Part shown: piece after piece, positions 1 to 11,729 of the stretch
How positions within the stretch are numbered: the first letter of the stretch is position 1
Layout of the letters: each line of letters begins with the position of its first letter
NCBI GenBank assembly: GCA_016758965.1
Contig: JAEPRB010000013.1
Span: forward strand, 186,001-250,000
Length of the DNA: 64,000 nucleotides
Reading direction: 5' to 3'
Source of the DNA: Circinella minor
Lineage: Eukaryota > Mucoromycota > Mucoromycetes > Mucorales > Lichtheimiaceae
Made by a program: the position numbers and the translations under genes
Notes under the pieces: generated by a model
Databases searched by the model: none
Seen by the model: only the letters and a program-made list of their open reading frames with translations
What the model was told of the DNA's origin: nothing

Positions 1-461
1 TTAAGATCTTCTATATTGGGTGGCTCATCTAAAAGATTAGAACCCAAGTCATACTTGTTAAATAACTTGATCCATTTTAACGTTTCAGTATCATAATCAT
101 CCATTAGCCAAGTATATTCCCCTTCTGTATGCCATGCATAGAAGGAATGATATCGTATGATACCTAATGCTTCTGGTGGTAAATAATCCTTGCACACCAT
201 ATACATATATTCATCATGACCGAAACTAAAATGAACATTTTTAAATCCACTACGAGGAGTGTAAATACCATGATCCGTAGAATATAATTCGTGATAAAAA
301 TCAGGGTTGTTTACAAAAAACTCGCGATAAACAATTTTATCTGCATATTTACATCCAACAGGAAATGTATCACCTACCACCTATTATTTATAATTCGTTA
401 TTAATAACAACGGGAAAAAGGAGTGTTATATATGTTATATGTATATGTAATCATCAAACAA

Positions 462-498
<37 letters not shown>

Positions 499-1082
499 AA
501 CTCAAGGAAACTTACAGTCCATTGTGGTTCGCCCATAAAATATAACATTTTACCCAAATCATGAATTAAACAAGTTAGAATAAACCAATCTGGTTGTCCA
601 TCACGCCTTGCTGCTTCTGCTGTTTGTAACGCATGGACTGCTTGTGTTGTTTTAACATCTGGATCAGCACTATCTACTAATCCATCCATCACTTCTAATG
701 CATCCCATATAGAAAACCATCCATTATCTAACCGACTGTACTTTGCTTTCATGGCAACGACATGTTCCACTGTTTGATTTTCATGATTTTCTTTGTAAAA
801 TCGTGGAATTCCAGGCATTTTTGTGATTGCATTTTCATAGTTTCGGAATTGAGCATATGCCGGATTCTCTAGGTGTTGGTGTTGCTGTCGTATTTCATGG
901 TTCAGCATCATATTATAGTTACTATGACTATTTCTGTTTAAAGTCACTAATGCTTCTGTTGTTGAGATTTTTGTCGGTAGGGTGTTACTGTTGTTTGGTA
1001 TATTTTCCTGATCGTTGTGTACGTTGTTATTATTACCTTGGTACTCCATTGAATAAAGATAATCTTCATACATATGTATCAT
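1..1082 (-). CDS. MIOX: myo-inositol oxygenase, 3' end cut off by window edge
   Basis: Two exons are visible, 1082-516 and 380-1, with a GT-AG intron (381-515) that contains a CA/TA microsatellite. MIOX is a cytosolic di-iron enzyme that oxidises myo-inositol to D-glucuronate. Exon 1 carries the family pattern HVVAMKAKY, DALEVMDGLVD and the metal-binding HD pair in CLIHDLGKML (about His174-Asp175). Exon 2 continues with VVGDTFPVGCKY, FGHDEYMY and RYHSFYAWHTEGEY, all typical of MIOX. The reading frame runs off the window after ...NIEDL, so roughly the last 30 residues, by comparison with animal MIOX, are missing. The start at 1080-1082 is the first Met of a variable, Asn-rich N-terminus; the Met at 1071-1073 is an alternative. 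It is divergent from MAK5 with about 0.8 kb between them. Confidence 0.93.
461..498. repeat. compound (CA)n(TA)n microsatellite in MIOX intron
   Basis: About eight CA units run directly into about nine TA units inside the MIOX intron. This is a simple repeat with no coding potential. Confidence 0.85.
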
Positions 1083-1887
1083 TTTATAATTTAGTATAGT
1101 ACTATTTAAAAACAATCAAAAAAAGGTGTATAAAAATGAAAAAAGAAAAGAAGAAAAAAAAAACAGGAAAGAGGATGTATGTACGGCAACAATGTCAAAA
1201 GCTTGGAACACGTCTTCATATGGCAATATTTAAGTATCTCTCTCCCCCCACAAAGTCTGGGATCGACCGAGCCAATAGGAAATTTTTTGTAAGATATTCT
1301 ACGAGAAACTATTCCTTTCCTGGATATTGGTGGCTTTACGTACAATATTTACTTGTCAATATAAAAAGAAGATGTAGTATTATTACTACAATAGCAAAGT
1401 ATGTTCGAATGATCTAAGAATAGTAATATTACTAAATCTACATATCAATCCTACTTTTGTTTTGTTTTTTACCTTTAAAGTTTATTTTCATGGTTAGGAG
1501 TATATTGCATGCAATATATATTATCTTTTAAAATGATTATGCAGCGTATATCTAGTAGACTGATTGAAGTCTCTGCTATATTTCACTTTTTATTTTTCTC
1601 ACGGTGAAGTTTGATTAGTGGTGATAAAACCAAAACTTTATTAGTATGAATATTACCAATTCATGTCAACTGTAATTTCTCTTTACTTTTGTTATAGTAT
1701 TTTAATAAAGGATCACCGTATCAAAGGTCGATTATTAAGTTGTTGTTTTTGGTGATCATGATAATGCAGTTAAAGCAAAAAAAAAAAAAAAAAAAATTCT
1801 GTGTTTTAACTCAAAAAAGGAAATCATGAAAAATTATTTAATTTTTTTGCTTTGACAACTTTTTTTTTTCACTTGTCTATATAAACC
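1083..1887. other. divergent intergenic region MIOX / MAK5
   Basis: This is AT-rich sequence between two divergent starts. It should hold both promoters. A CCAAT box lies near 1275, and an A(18-19) tract near 1777 precedes MAK5. The short open frames here have no recognisable protein character. Confidence 0.6.
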
Positions 1888-4800
1888 ATGCCACCCAAAA
1901 AACAAAACGCTGGTAAGAATATCAAAAATAAACGTCAACGATCGTCCAACAATGGTGATACAACAACTGTTTCTTCTTCAAAGAAACGTAAAGTTATTCA
2001 ACAACAACCACAAGAACACAATTCCGAGATCGAATATGAAGATTTAAGCAACATTGATTCTTGGGATTGGAATGAAGTAGCTGAGTCTTCCATGATCACT
2101 GATGATTTGGGTGGATTTTTATGTCTGGAAGAAATTGACGATGTTCATATTGAATATGAAGGTGACGATCAGAAGGGCAAAGTGGCTAAATTTAAGGTTT
2201 TTATCTTTCAGATCTTTCCTTTTTTTATTTTTTTTTTTATTTTTGTATAAAGACGTTTTTTTTTTTTTTTTTTTTGTTAAAAGAAAGTATTCATATTTTT
2301 TATTATTATTATTATTATAGCGTATCAAAAAAGCCGACAGAAAAACTGGAAAACGTGCTGAACCTGATAAACCATTGGAAATTGAAGAAATGAAGGATTT
2401 TTATGATATAGATACATTTGATGAGAAATTAGCTGCTGAAGATAAATTAAAGCAAGCTGAAGAAGTATCTAATGATGACAATGATCCTATGGAAGAAGAT
2501 AATATTGAGGAAATGGATAATGATGAGAACGAGAAAAAAGAAATAAAAAAAGAAGAAAAACCAAAGAAACAAGAAACTAAAAAGGATAAAGCACGAGATA
2601 AGAAAATGAAAAAATTAGAGGAATTGAAGAAACAAATGGAGAAGCTTGAAGCATCATTAGCTGATGATAATGAAGAAGAAAAAGAGGTTGAAGAACAACC
2701 AAAAAAGGTTAAAAAAATGAAAAAAGAAGAACAGAAAGGGTCACAGGAAAAGGAAAAAAAAACCAATCGTCCTTCTATTGAAGACATTGATCAAAGTAAG
2801 TTTGGTTATGAATATATTTATGTTGTATTTGTACTTTTAATAATGTGTTTTGTGAAATAGGTGTTGATGTCACAGCATGGAAATCATTGAAATTAATCAA
2901 ACCAATTATGAACGCGCTCAAATATAACAAATTTACGGAACCTACTCCTATTCAACGTGAGACTTTACCATTGGCATTAGGAGGTCGTAATGTTATTGGT
3001 GCAGCAGAAACTGTAATTATATCTCTTTTACTATTAATTTTAGTTTTTTATTATAATTATTAACAAACCCGCATTATCTAGGGTTCTGGTAAAACACTTG
3101 CTTTTGGTATTCCCATGGTACAATATATTGCTAAATCTCAAGAAAGAGATGGTGAATTAACTGGTCTTGTATTAACCCCTACAAGAGAATTAGCTATTCA
3201 AGTTAAGAATCACATTGAAAAAATTGGCACATTTGCTAATATAAAGGTATGTTGTTTAAATTTGTTTCAGGTACGAATATACATGTTATAGAGGAGGATA
3301 TTAACTTTTTATTTTATTTTAATAGGTAGCTGCTATTGTTGGTGGCATGTCAGTACAAAAACAACAACGTCAAATTAGAAATAAACCAGATATTATTGTG
3401 GCTACTCCTGGTCGTTTATGGGAGGTTTTTTCTGGAGTATGTATGAATAGAGTTAATTCAAAGAATTATAACACCCTCTTCAAGACAGATTGTGAGCCTA
3501 ATACTTGTATTATTTGAATCTCTTACTTTTTATTTTTTTTAGAACGACACGTATATGGATATGTTGAAGAATATTAAATTTTTGGTTTTGGATGAAGCTG
3601 ATCGTATGCTCGAAAAAGGTCGTTTTGAGGAATTAACTAACATTTTGGATGTTTTATCAAATAAGAAGCAGTAAGTAATAATTATTAGAACGGGAAGGGA
3701 AGGGAATGAATATCTCTGTTGGGATAACACTGTAATTTAAAATGATAGAGATACCACCGATTGGCCCGAGCAATGTGAGGATAACAAAACTCGAATTGTC
3801 GATAAAGGTAAATAAAATAGTAAAACATAAGGATACATTTAGTTGTATATACTAAATTGATGGGATAAATATATGTATATTTGTTAGCCACTGGAGAATA
3901 TCAAACATTTGTGTTTACAGCTACATTGGGTAAAGAAATTCGATACAATATTAAGAGCAGAAAGAAGGCTGGCAAAAAAGCTCCTGGATCCATGGGTAAA
4001 TATAACAATGATTGAGCAAATTATATTTATATTTTTGTATAATGTTCGGACAACTCTATGAACTTGGCTTTTTATTAATCTAGAAGATAAAATTATATAG
4101 AGGATTTATTGGAACGTCTGGGGTTGATTGATAAGGACCCAGCTCTTGTCGATATGACAACTGAATCTGTTGTTGCTTCTCGTTTGGTTGAAGCTAAAAT
4201 TGATTGTCTTAAGAATGAAAAGGATCTTTATGTTTATTATTTCGTAACACGTTATCCTGGCCGTACAATTGTATTTGTGAATAGTATTGATGCTTTGCGC
4301 CGTTTGGTACCTATCTTTAAATTACTCGACATTGAAGTATTAGGTCTTCATGCACAAATGCAACAAAAACAACGTTTGAAGAATCTTGATAGGTAAATAG
4401 TATGATACTTCTTGGTTTTGCAATTTTTTTTTCTTTTTTTATTTTACTAACTCATATCTACCTACTTTTTATTTATTTATTTTAGGTTCAAGGCAAATAA
4501 GAATTCTGTTTTGATGGCATCTGATGTAGCTGCTCGTGGTTTGGATATTCCTTTAGTCGATCATGTTATCCATTATCAACTTCCAAGATCGGGTGAAATT
4601 TATGTTCACAGAAGTGGTCGTACAGCTCGTGCTAATCATGATGGTGTATCATTATTACTTGTTGCACCTGATGAATTGAGACTTTATACAAAGTTATATA
4701 AGACTTTGAAAAAAGGTGTTCAATATCCTGATTTCCCAGTCGATGTTGGTATTCTTAATGAAATGAAGTCGCGTGTACAACTTGCAACCGAAATTGATAA

Positions 4801-5316
4801 ACTTGAACATCAAGAACAAAAGGTAAAGATATCAACTTTTTTTAGTGTAACAATTGTTTGTTTGTTTGTTTGTTTTGTATAAGAATCTAATTTGTTTCTG
4901 TTTTGATAAATAACATTTTTAGTCATCACACGATGAAAATTGGATGCGAAAGATGGCAGAAGAAATGGATGTTGAATTTGATGAAGAAGAACATACAAAG
5001 CCTAATAAAAAATCCGTCAAGATCAAGATTCAAAACAAAAAGGCAGAACTCAAGCATCTTTTGTCTCAACCTATGCTTCCATTTGGTGTATCTAGAAAAT
5101 ATCTTACTGGTGGTGTTATTACAGATTTGGTGGACCGATTGATTGAGAGTAATAAAGGTAACATAGGTGACCAGAAAGGGGAGGATGAGAACAATTGAAT
5201 TGACTACTTATATACATTTTCTAACATATATTATCATAATAGATAAAGATGTATTGTTACCAGCTCATGCCCAAACTAATGCCATTGAAACTATTGCTGC
5301 AGGCAAAGCTACTTAA
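1888..5316 (+). CDS. MAK5: ATP-dependent RNA helicase MAK5/DDX24
   Basis: Twelve exons: 1888-2196, 2321-2795, 2861-3012, 3082-3246, 3326-3436, 3543-3670, 3749-3807, 3888-3995, 4101-4392, 4486-4822, 4923-5157, 5243-5316, giving 814 aa. It is a nucleolar DEAD-box helicase of 60S ribosome assembly. The Lys/Glu-rich N-terminus (about 1-250) leads to the Q motif FTEPTPIQ, Walker A GSGKT (313-317), [16 protein letters not shown] (421-424), motif III as TAT (477-479), and HRSGRTAR (641-648). The acidic insert before the helicase core, the WPEQ-containing insert after DEAD, and a C-terminus ending near ...TIAAGKAT are MAK5/DDX24 traits, not those of other DEAD-box families. Every junction keeps frame. 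A candidate AATAAA lies near 5361. Confidence 0.95.
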
Positions 5317-6033
5317 ATATGTCGTCATTTGTAAAAATAATATTACTTTAATACACTACTAATAAACCCATAGATAACTGTAATAAATCGTCATACCAAT
5401 TACTTTCAGTATAACCATACGTACAGTTTTGAAAATCGTCTCGATAGAATTCGAGATGAAAAAGTCAATAATTGGCTAATAAAATATATTAACTACGTAA
5501 AGCAAAACCATTTGTTTTCCAACTTAACTTTTGGAGGTACCTTATGACAGATTAGACTTTAGATATATATTGGATAGCAACGGAATAAGCTTTTTTAGTT
5601 TACTTTTTTTTTTTCAAAGTGTGTTAAAACATCTATTGCCAAATATATAACGTAGATCTGCTATGAGGTACTGAATGGAAACCAAAAAACAAATAAAAAA
5701 CTAATGTATTCCACCTGTTAAAACAGTGCAATAGAACCAAGTGAGATTTTTATACAGGTTGTCATAACCAATACACGTAGAAATCATATCAATGTCGATA
5801 TGTAATATAGACTAATTATGCTTTAAATCTGTAATCAAATCCACATAAAAAGAAATAATGGTGGATTTTTCTTAAGTACGGCTAAAACAAGCTATGAATT
5901 AGTTAGTAGTAGGAGCTGAATGAATAGAATACATTACATAATGAACTATTGAAACAAGTAAAGTCATTTTCTCTCTTTATTATTTCTCTCTCTTTATTAT
6001 AAAAGGGTAAAAAAAGAATTGATAAATGCTTTT
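5317..6033. other. convergent intergenic region
   Basis: This lies between the 3' ends of MAK5 (+) and the eL18 gene (-). It is AT-rich. I see no coding frame, structured RNA or repeat beyond short CT-rich tracts near 5970-6000. Confidence 0.6.
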
Positions 6034-7051
6034 TTAAACCTTGAAACCACGGCTTGCACGCTTGCCACGAGCACGTTCGAACTTGCGACCCTTGGAGCGA
6101 ACATAGGGCTTCTTGTTCTTGTGAGGACCCATACCGAAATGCTTGACAGCTTCACGGCTGTTCTTGGCACCACGAACTAAGACAGTGTTGGAACCAGTGG
6201 GAGCACGAAGAGCCAATTGATCCAAAGTCAAAACTTCACCACCAGCCTTCAAGATACGGGCCTTAGCAGTCTTGGAAATGGTAAGAGTAGCAACGGAAAG
6301 CTTAGGAACTTCCAAAAGACGTGAGTCATCGGTGACCTTACCAACAACAACCAAGGTCTTGCCTTCTTTGGCGCTCTTAACTAAACGCGAAATGCTGACG
6401 GGAGGTCGGTTGATACGGGACATAAACAAACGCTTCAAGACAACCTTGTTAAAGTTGGCATCGGTACGACGAGCCAAGAAACGGTATAACTAATAATAAT
6501 TATAATAATTTCAGTATACATATATTTTCTATGCATACATATTTATATATATATGGAGATCTCCTATACACTCTTTTTTCTCTTTCTCTTTTCACCTCAA
6601 CAGCCTAATATATGTACCTTGACCAACAAAAGTTGGTAGACGTTTTCCGACTTAGGTGCCGTTCTGTTGGTGTTCTTGACGTGGTGATGCTTAAGGTCGA
6701 TACCCTATATTATATCTAATATTATTAGCATAATTCCATCATTTTCTCGTTTGGATTTATCGTAATGGTTTGCAATTTGGAGCGAGAATGAATGGATTTT
6801 CTTCTTTTCCCGAATGGTGAATTTTTGGATAGGCTAGGAAAAAATTAATTTTGTTGTACGGCATGGACATTAAGGAAAGGTCATGTATATTTTATGGATA
6901 TATAAACATCCATCCTTTTTTGGCCAAATTTGATTATTATTTTTTTCAATCCATCCATCTGATGTATCCATTCATCCATCCATTCGTCTCATCGTTTGCG
7001 CACCATATTGATCATCCATCTATAATTTTTTCGTGTTCGGTACATTACCAT
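6034..7051 (-). CDS. RPL18: 60S ribosomal protein eL18
   Basis: Exons 7051-7049 (ATG only, inferred), 6704-6618 and 6489-6034 encode 181 aa, close to the usual length of eL18. Exon 2 reads [14 protein letters not shown] and continues through [12 protein letters not shown]. Exon 3 continues [11 protein letters not shown] and ends [11 protein letters not shown], an unmistakable eL18. Both internal junctions keep frame. The first coding exon must supply the initiator Met. I chose the ATG followed by GTAATG at 7049-7051, which makes a 344-nt intron; another ATG followed by GTGCGC at 7004-7006 is possible. An intron directly after the start codon is common in fungal ribosomal-protein genes. GC-rich codons (ACC, GCC, AAG) point to high expression. 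Confidence 0.93.
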
Positions 7052-8450
7052 TTCGAAGGCAAGGAATTGAGAGGGAGTAATCGACTCGCCAATGAAATTT
7101 CCTATTTGAGCATGTCGCCCCTCTTCCCCCCCGCACATACTTCATTTACCAGCCAAATGCATGATAATCTCGTAATAGATATATATACTGTTTTCGATAC
7201 ATGTTTCTATATTCCCTATCTATTTTGATTCACGGATTAAGATATTATTCACATTTTTTTTTACAAGAAAGACTTAAAAATATAGGTTTAAATTCCCAAT
7301 CTCACAAAATCAGATCGACATATCAATATTAATGAGTTTTTTTCTATATCGATTGAAAATTTTTGGCCGATATAATTTATACTTTGAATGGAAACCATAT
7401 GAATCCTTTTATGCCAACAGAATCATTGAGGTTTTTATAACTGATTCAATATGACTTATGTGTATTGTGTGTTAGTAGTAATTCTCGTGTAGATAGGTTC
7501 ACACAATTTAGTAATAGTTTATCTTGATATTTCATTATTATGGAAAACTAAAATAATCTGCCTCTATATTTACATGCAGTAGTATTATGAATTAGAAATA
7601 ACATAATACAAAAATAAAGATAATTATGCAGGAAACTGGAAGGCTTTTATTAGAAAAAAGGAAAATAAACTATATTGAAAAAGAATCAATGTAGAAACAG
7701 TGTAAAATAGAGAGATAAAAGAATCATAAAAACGAATTAAGTGTTTTAGATTGGTATTGTGCATTACATAAAGTATTATCAGAGTACTACTTGTATACCA
7801 GGTTTGTACCCCACGATTCTTTTTATCCATACATAAATGAAATACAAGCCATTATTCTTATTTTTGTAATTTATCATAATGTCATTTTTGAAGTGTATGT
7901 ATTTTCATAAAAGTACAAAGAAAAGAAGTCGACAAGTTGATGAGAAAGAGTATATTTTTGGTACAACAGTAATAAATATAATCAGCAGAGAAATAATATT
8001 ATGAAACAAAATGGTGCGAGTAAAATATTTATCATGAGGTGTAAACAAGTAAAATAGTTATATCTCATTTAATGGAGGTTTATTTCATCTTTTGGGAGAT
8101 AAAGTGATAAGAAAACTTTTTTTTTTGTTTGGTGATCATTATTCTTTTTTTATTAATAATAGTTTTGTTTGTATAAGAATTCTTTAATCAAATTAGTATT
8201 TTAAAGAATATTTGACGTTGTATTACATGTCATACTATAGTTACTTCTCTGAATTCTTAATGCATTACTAGCTAAACAAAAAACGATATAATAATTCAAT
8301 GAATAAATATAAAACTGTCCAATTAATACTCTACTTGTTTTCAATTACTATGACATTTTGACAGCTCCCTGGCGAGTTTTAAAGTGCGGCAAGCATATAG
8401 CGACGACGTTTTATTTTCGCAGGTCTTTTATTTCGTACACATAGGCAATA
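7052..8450. other. intergenic region upstream of eL18 and LysRS
   Basis: About 1.4 kb of AT-rich DNA lies between two divergent genes. The eL18 side (7052-7150) has a C-rich stretch near 7120. The rest shows only short spurious frames, and no repeat or RNA gene was recognised. Confidence 0.55.
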
Positions 8451-9724
8451 ATGGCGCTTAAAGTAGCCAATGCAAATTTACGCCGAGCAATAGCTATACA
8501 CAATAAACCTTTTCACTGGAACCGCTCATTATTCTCGACTACTGCTTGTAAGTCTCTTCTCTTTGTTTATCAATTAGTCTTATAGCCTCGTTTTTTTGAC
8601 GTTCGATTCAATAAACAGGTACATTAAAAAATCAGCAAGAGCATGAGCAAGGCATAGTTGATCTGAAACGTAATCAATACCCACGATTTGCGCTCGATAA
8701 AGAGCGTCATGGTACCTGGAGTACAATCAATGATATTCGTCAATTGACATCTTCCCTGGATAAGGGTCAAAAAGCAGAAAATACGATTGTAACATTGACA
8801 GGTCGAATTCATTCTAAACGCGAATCGAGTGGTAAACTTGTTTTCTACGACGTTATACAAAATGGTGAACTTGTACAAGTGATTGCTTCCAAAGTAAGAT
8901 ATGAAGGCAGTGATTCATTTTCAGAAGCAAATCATGCTTTGTGTCGTGGTGATATTGCATGTAAGTAAAAAAAAAAAAAAAAAGATGAGGGGTTTACTTT
9001 TGCATGTTTAGGGCTTGATAAATTAATCAAAATATTTGGATAAATATATAGCATTTACAGGTGTACCTGGTAAAACAAATCGCGGACAACCAGGCGTATT
9101 CGTTACTCGAGAAATGCGTGTATTAACACCATGTCTTCATGATATACCTAAGGCTGGATTAAAGGATCCAGAAAAACGATTTCGTCAACGCCATTTGGAT
9201 ATGATTGTCAATCCTTATGTTACTCAAACTTTACGAGTTCGTGCCGAGGTAATTTGTTCTTTTGGATATACCTAATGAGCCAAAATATGAATATAATAAT
9301 TATTAATAAAAAGTAAATTGGTTTAGATCATTCAATATATTCGTAGATTTTTGGAGGATCGAGGATTTTTAGAAGTAGAAACACCTGTATTAGCAGATAA
9401 AGCAGGTGGTGCGAATGCAAGACCATTTATGACTCATGCTCATGCTTTAAGTATGGATATGCAACTTCGAATTGCACCTGAGCTTTATCTTAAGGTAATT
9501 TTTGGTCCCATCTTATATAACTTTTATTTTTAATATCATAACTAATCTTAATTGACTTTTAGCAATTGGTTATTGGAGGCATGGATCGTGTTTATGAAAT
9601 TGGAAAACAATTTCGAAACGAAGGTATTGATGCTGATCATAATCCAGAATTTACCACTTGTGAATTTTATCAAGCTTATGGTAACTTGGAAAGTTTGATG
9701 GATGACACGGAATCGATGCTTCGA

Positions 9725-9766
<42 letters not shown>

Positions 9767-10655
9767 GGAGCTATCGTGTTTTGGTTAGGAATTTGTACTT
9801 ACACTTTATACGGGATGAATTTAAATATAGGTTTAGCACAAAGTATTCATAAAAAACATGAAACAACTGTTTTATTTGATGAGCCATTTAAACGTATTCA
9901 TGTATTGGATCGATTGGAATCAGTATTAAATTTACCACTTGGAGAACTTTTGAAAGCAGAAGGCAAAATATCATAATACAACAAAAAAGAAATAATCATT
10001 ATGAGACGAACAACTTTCTTATTAGCTTTATATATATTTATTGATTCATATTTAGAACCAACGGATCAACTTGTTGCCGCATGTCGAGAACATCGCGTTG
10101 GATTATCTGGACCTTTAACAGTACCACGTATTCTTGATAAACTTATTTCTCATTTTATTGAACCTGAATGTGTACAGCCAACATTTTTATATAATCATCC
10201 GATTGCTTTAAGCCCACTTGCTAAAGGATCAATTGATGAAAAGGTGAGGGCTAAAAACAAAGAGAGGGGTGAATAATGATTATTACATTGAGAGAAGTAG
10301 AATAATCAATATGGTTAAAATAATTTAATAGGGACGAGCAGTAGCCGCAAGATTTGAACTTTTTGTGGCTGGTAAAGAAATTGTAAACGCATATGAGGAA
10401 TTGAATGATCCAAACGAACAACGTATACGATTTGAAAAACAAATGCAAGAACGGCAACAAGGAGATATCGAAGCACCTATTCCGGATACTGCATTCTGTG
10501 ATGCTTTAGAATATGGTTTACCGCCTACTGCGGGATGGGGTATGGGTATTGATCGAGTCGTACAATTGATTACAGGATCATCACATATTCGGGAAGTACT
10601 GGCATTCCCGGTAATGCGCCCAATTGTTTCTTTTGATAATAAGAGTACAGAATAA
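8451..10655 (+). CDS. MSK1: lysyl-tRNA synthetase, class II, mitochondrial type
   Basis: Eight exons: 8451-8547, 8619-8960, 9052-9248, 9327-9494, 9563-9725, 9831-9962, 10056-10243, 10332-10655, giving 536 aa. It charges tRNA-Lys. The N-terminus ([19 protein letters not shown]) is basic and free of acidic residues, like a mitochondrial presequence, and the Lys-rich extension of cytosolic LysRS is absent. An OB-fold ([20 protein letters not shown]) comes first. Then come motif 2 (FRNEG, 285-289, in a context running [17 protein letters not shown]) and motif 3 (GMGIDR, 499-504), with [11 protein letters not shown] before it as in LysRS. Intron 6 (9963-10055) has a GC donor; see findings. Dual targeting cannot be excluded. 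Confidence 0.93.
9727..9763. repeat. poly(A) tract in LysRS intron 5
   Basis: An uninterrupted A run of about 37 nt starts just after the donor site of intron 5. It is likely length-variable and prone to assembly error. Confidence 0.85.
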
Positions 10656-10816
10656 GAAAAATATATGGTACTCCTTTCTCCTTGTATTCTCCTCACCCTT
10701 CTCCTCTTTTAAAATTAAATAATTATTTACATGTAAAAAGTATTATAATATAAAGCTGTATAGGTTTAATATTGTTTACCGAGTATTGTCATGGTAACAT
10801 AATTATATCTTTGTAA

Positions 10817-11698
10817 CTATAGTACAGTCTCATCCTTATCGTCCTTTCCTATTTTCTCAACATCCATTTCTAATAATGATCCGAGGATGACAAGTGCACC
10901 AAGTTTGGAGCATAAAACATTATGTTCAGAACATGAAGCGAGATGGACACCTTAAAGAAAAGGTTGAAAGAATGAGCAAATAATTTTTTAAGACACTTTT
11001 TATCAATATACTCTTACTTACATGAAGGACATCCATTTTCACAATCACAGTTTTGAATTTGTTCAACAGACATTGTCACCAATTCAGTAAAGAATTGATA
11101 AGCTTGACGGATTATACCACTTGGTTGTGTTTCATATAGTGCAATTCTTTTTTTTTTTTTAAAAAAAAAAAACATTGTTAATTATACTCACCAACACACT
11201 GGCTCACTCTTCTCATATACATATATAAATTTATTCACTACCGTGGTGGTCGTGCTCGCGTTGCATGTGGACTTTTACATTCTGTCCGAACATCTACACT
11301 GGTGGATGAAGTAAAACTTGGTAATAATGATATCAAAACATGGGCTAAGAAACAGGTTATGATAATATGTTATCAAGAAAAGATCGAGTTGAAATTAACA
11401 TTTCTTCTATAAAATCTGCATGTATTATTATATAAGACTTTTTATTTGTTTGTATAAATTACCTGCAGCATGAATAGATGCCATTTTATCAATATCCAAT
11501 TGATCCAGTCTGTTCAATGCAGATGAGCTAACATCCGCCCATATTCCGGTTGATTCACGAATAAAAGGGTCCATATATACTTCCAAACTATCCATAATTC
11601 GATTACGTTTGTCTATTTTGTAATAACCAAAGACGATAGTTTCAACTAATGTGATAATAATAATATAATTGTAACAATGTTCAATACATAATATGTAT

Positions 11699-11729
<31 letters not shown>

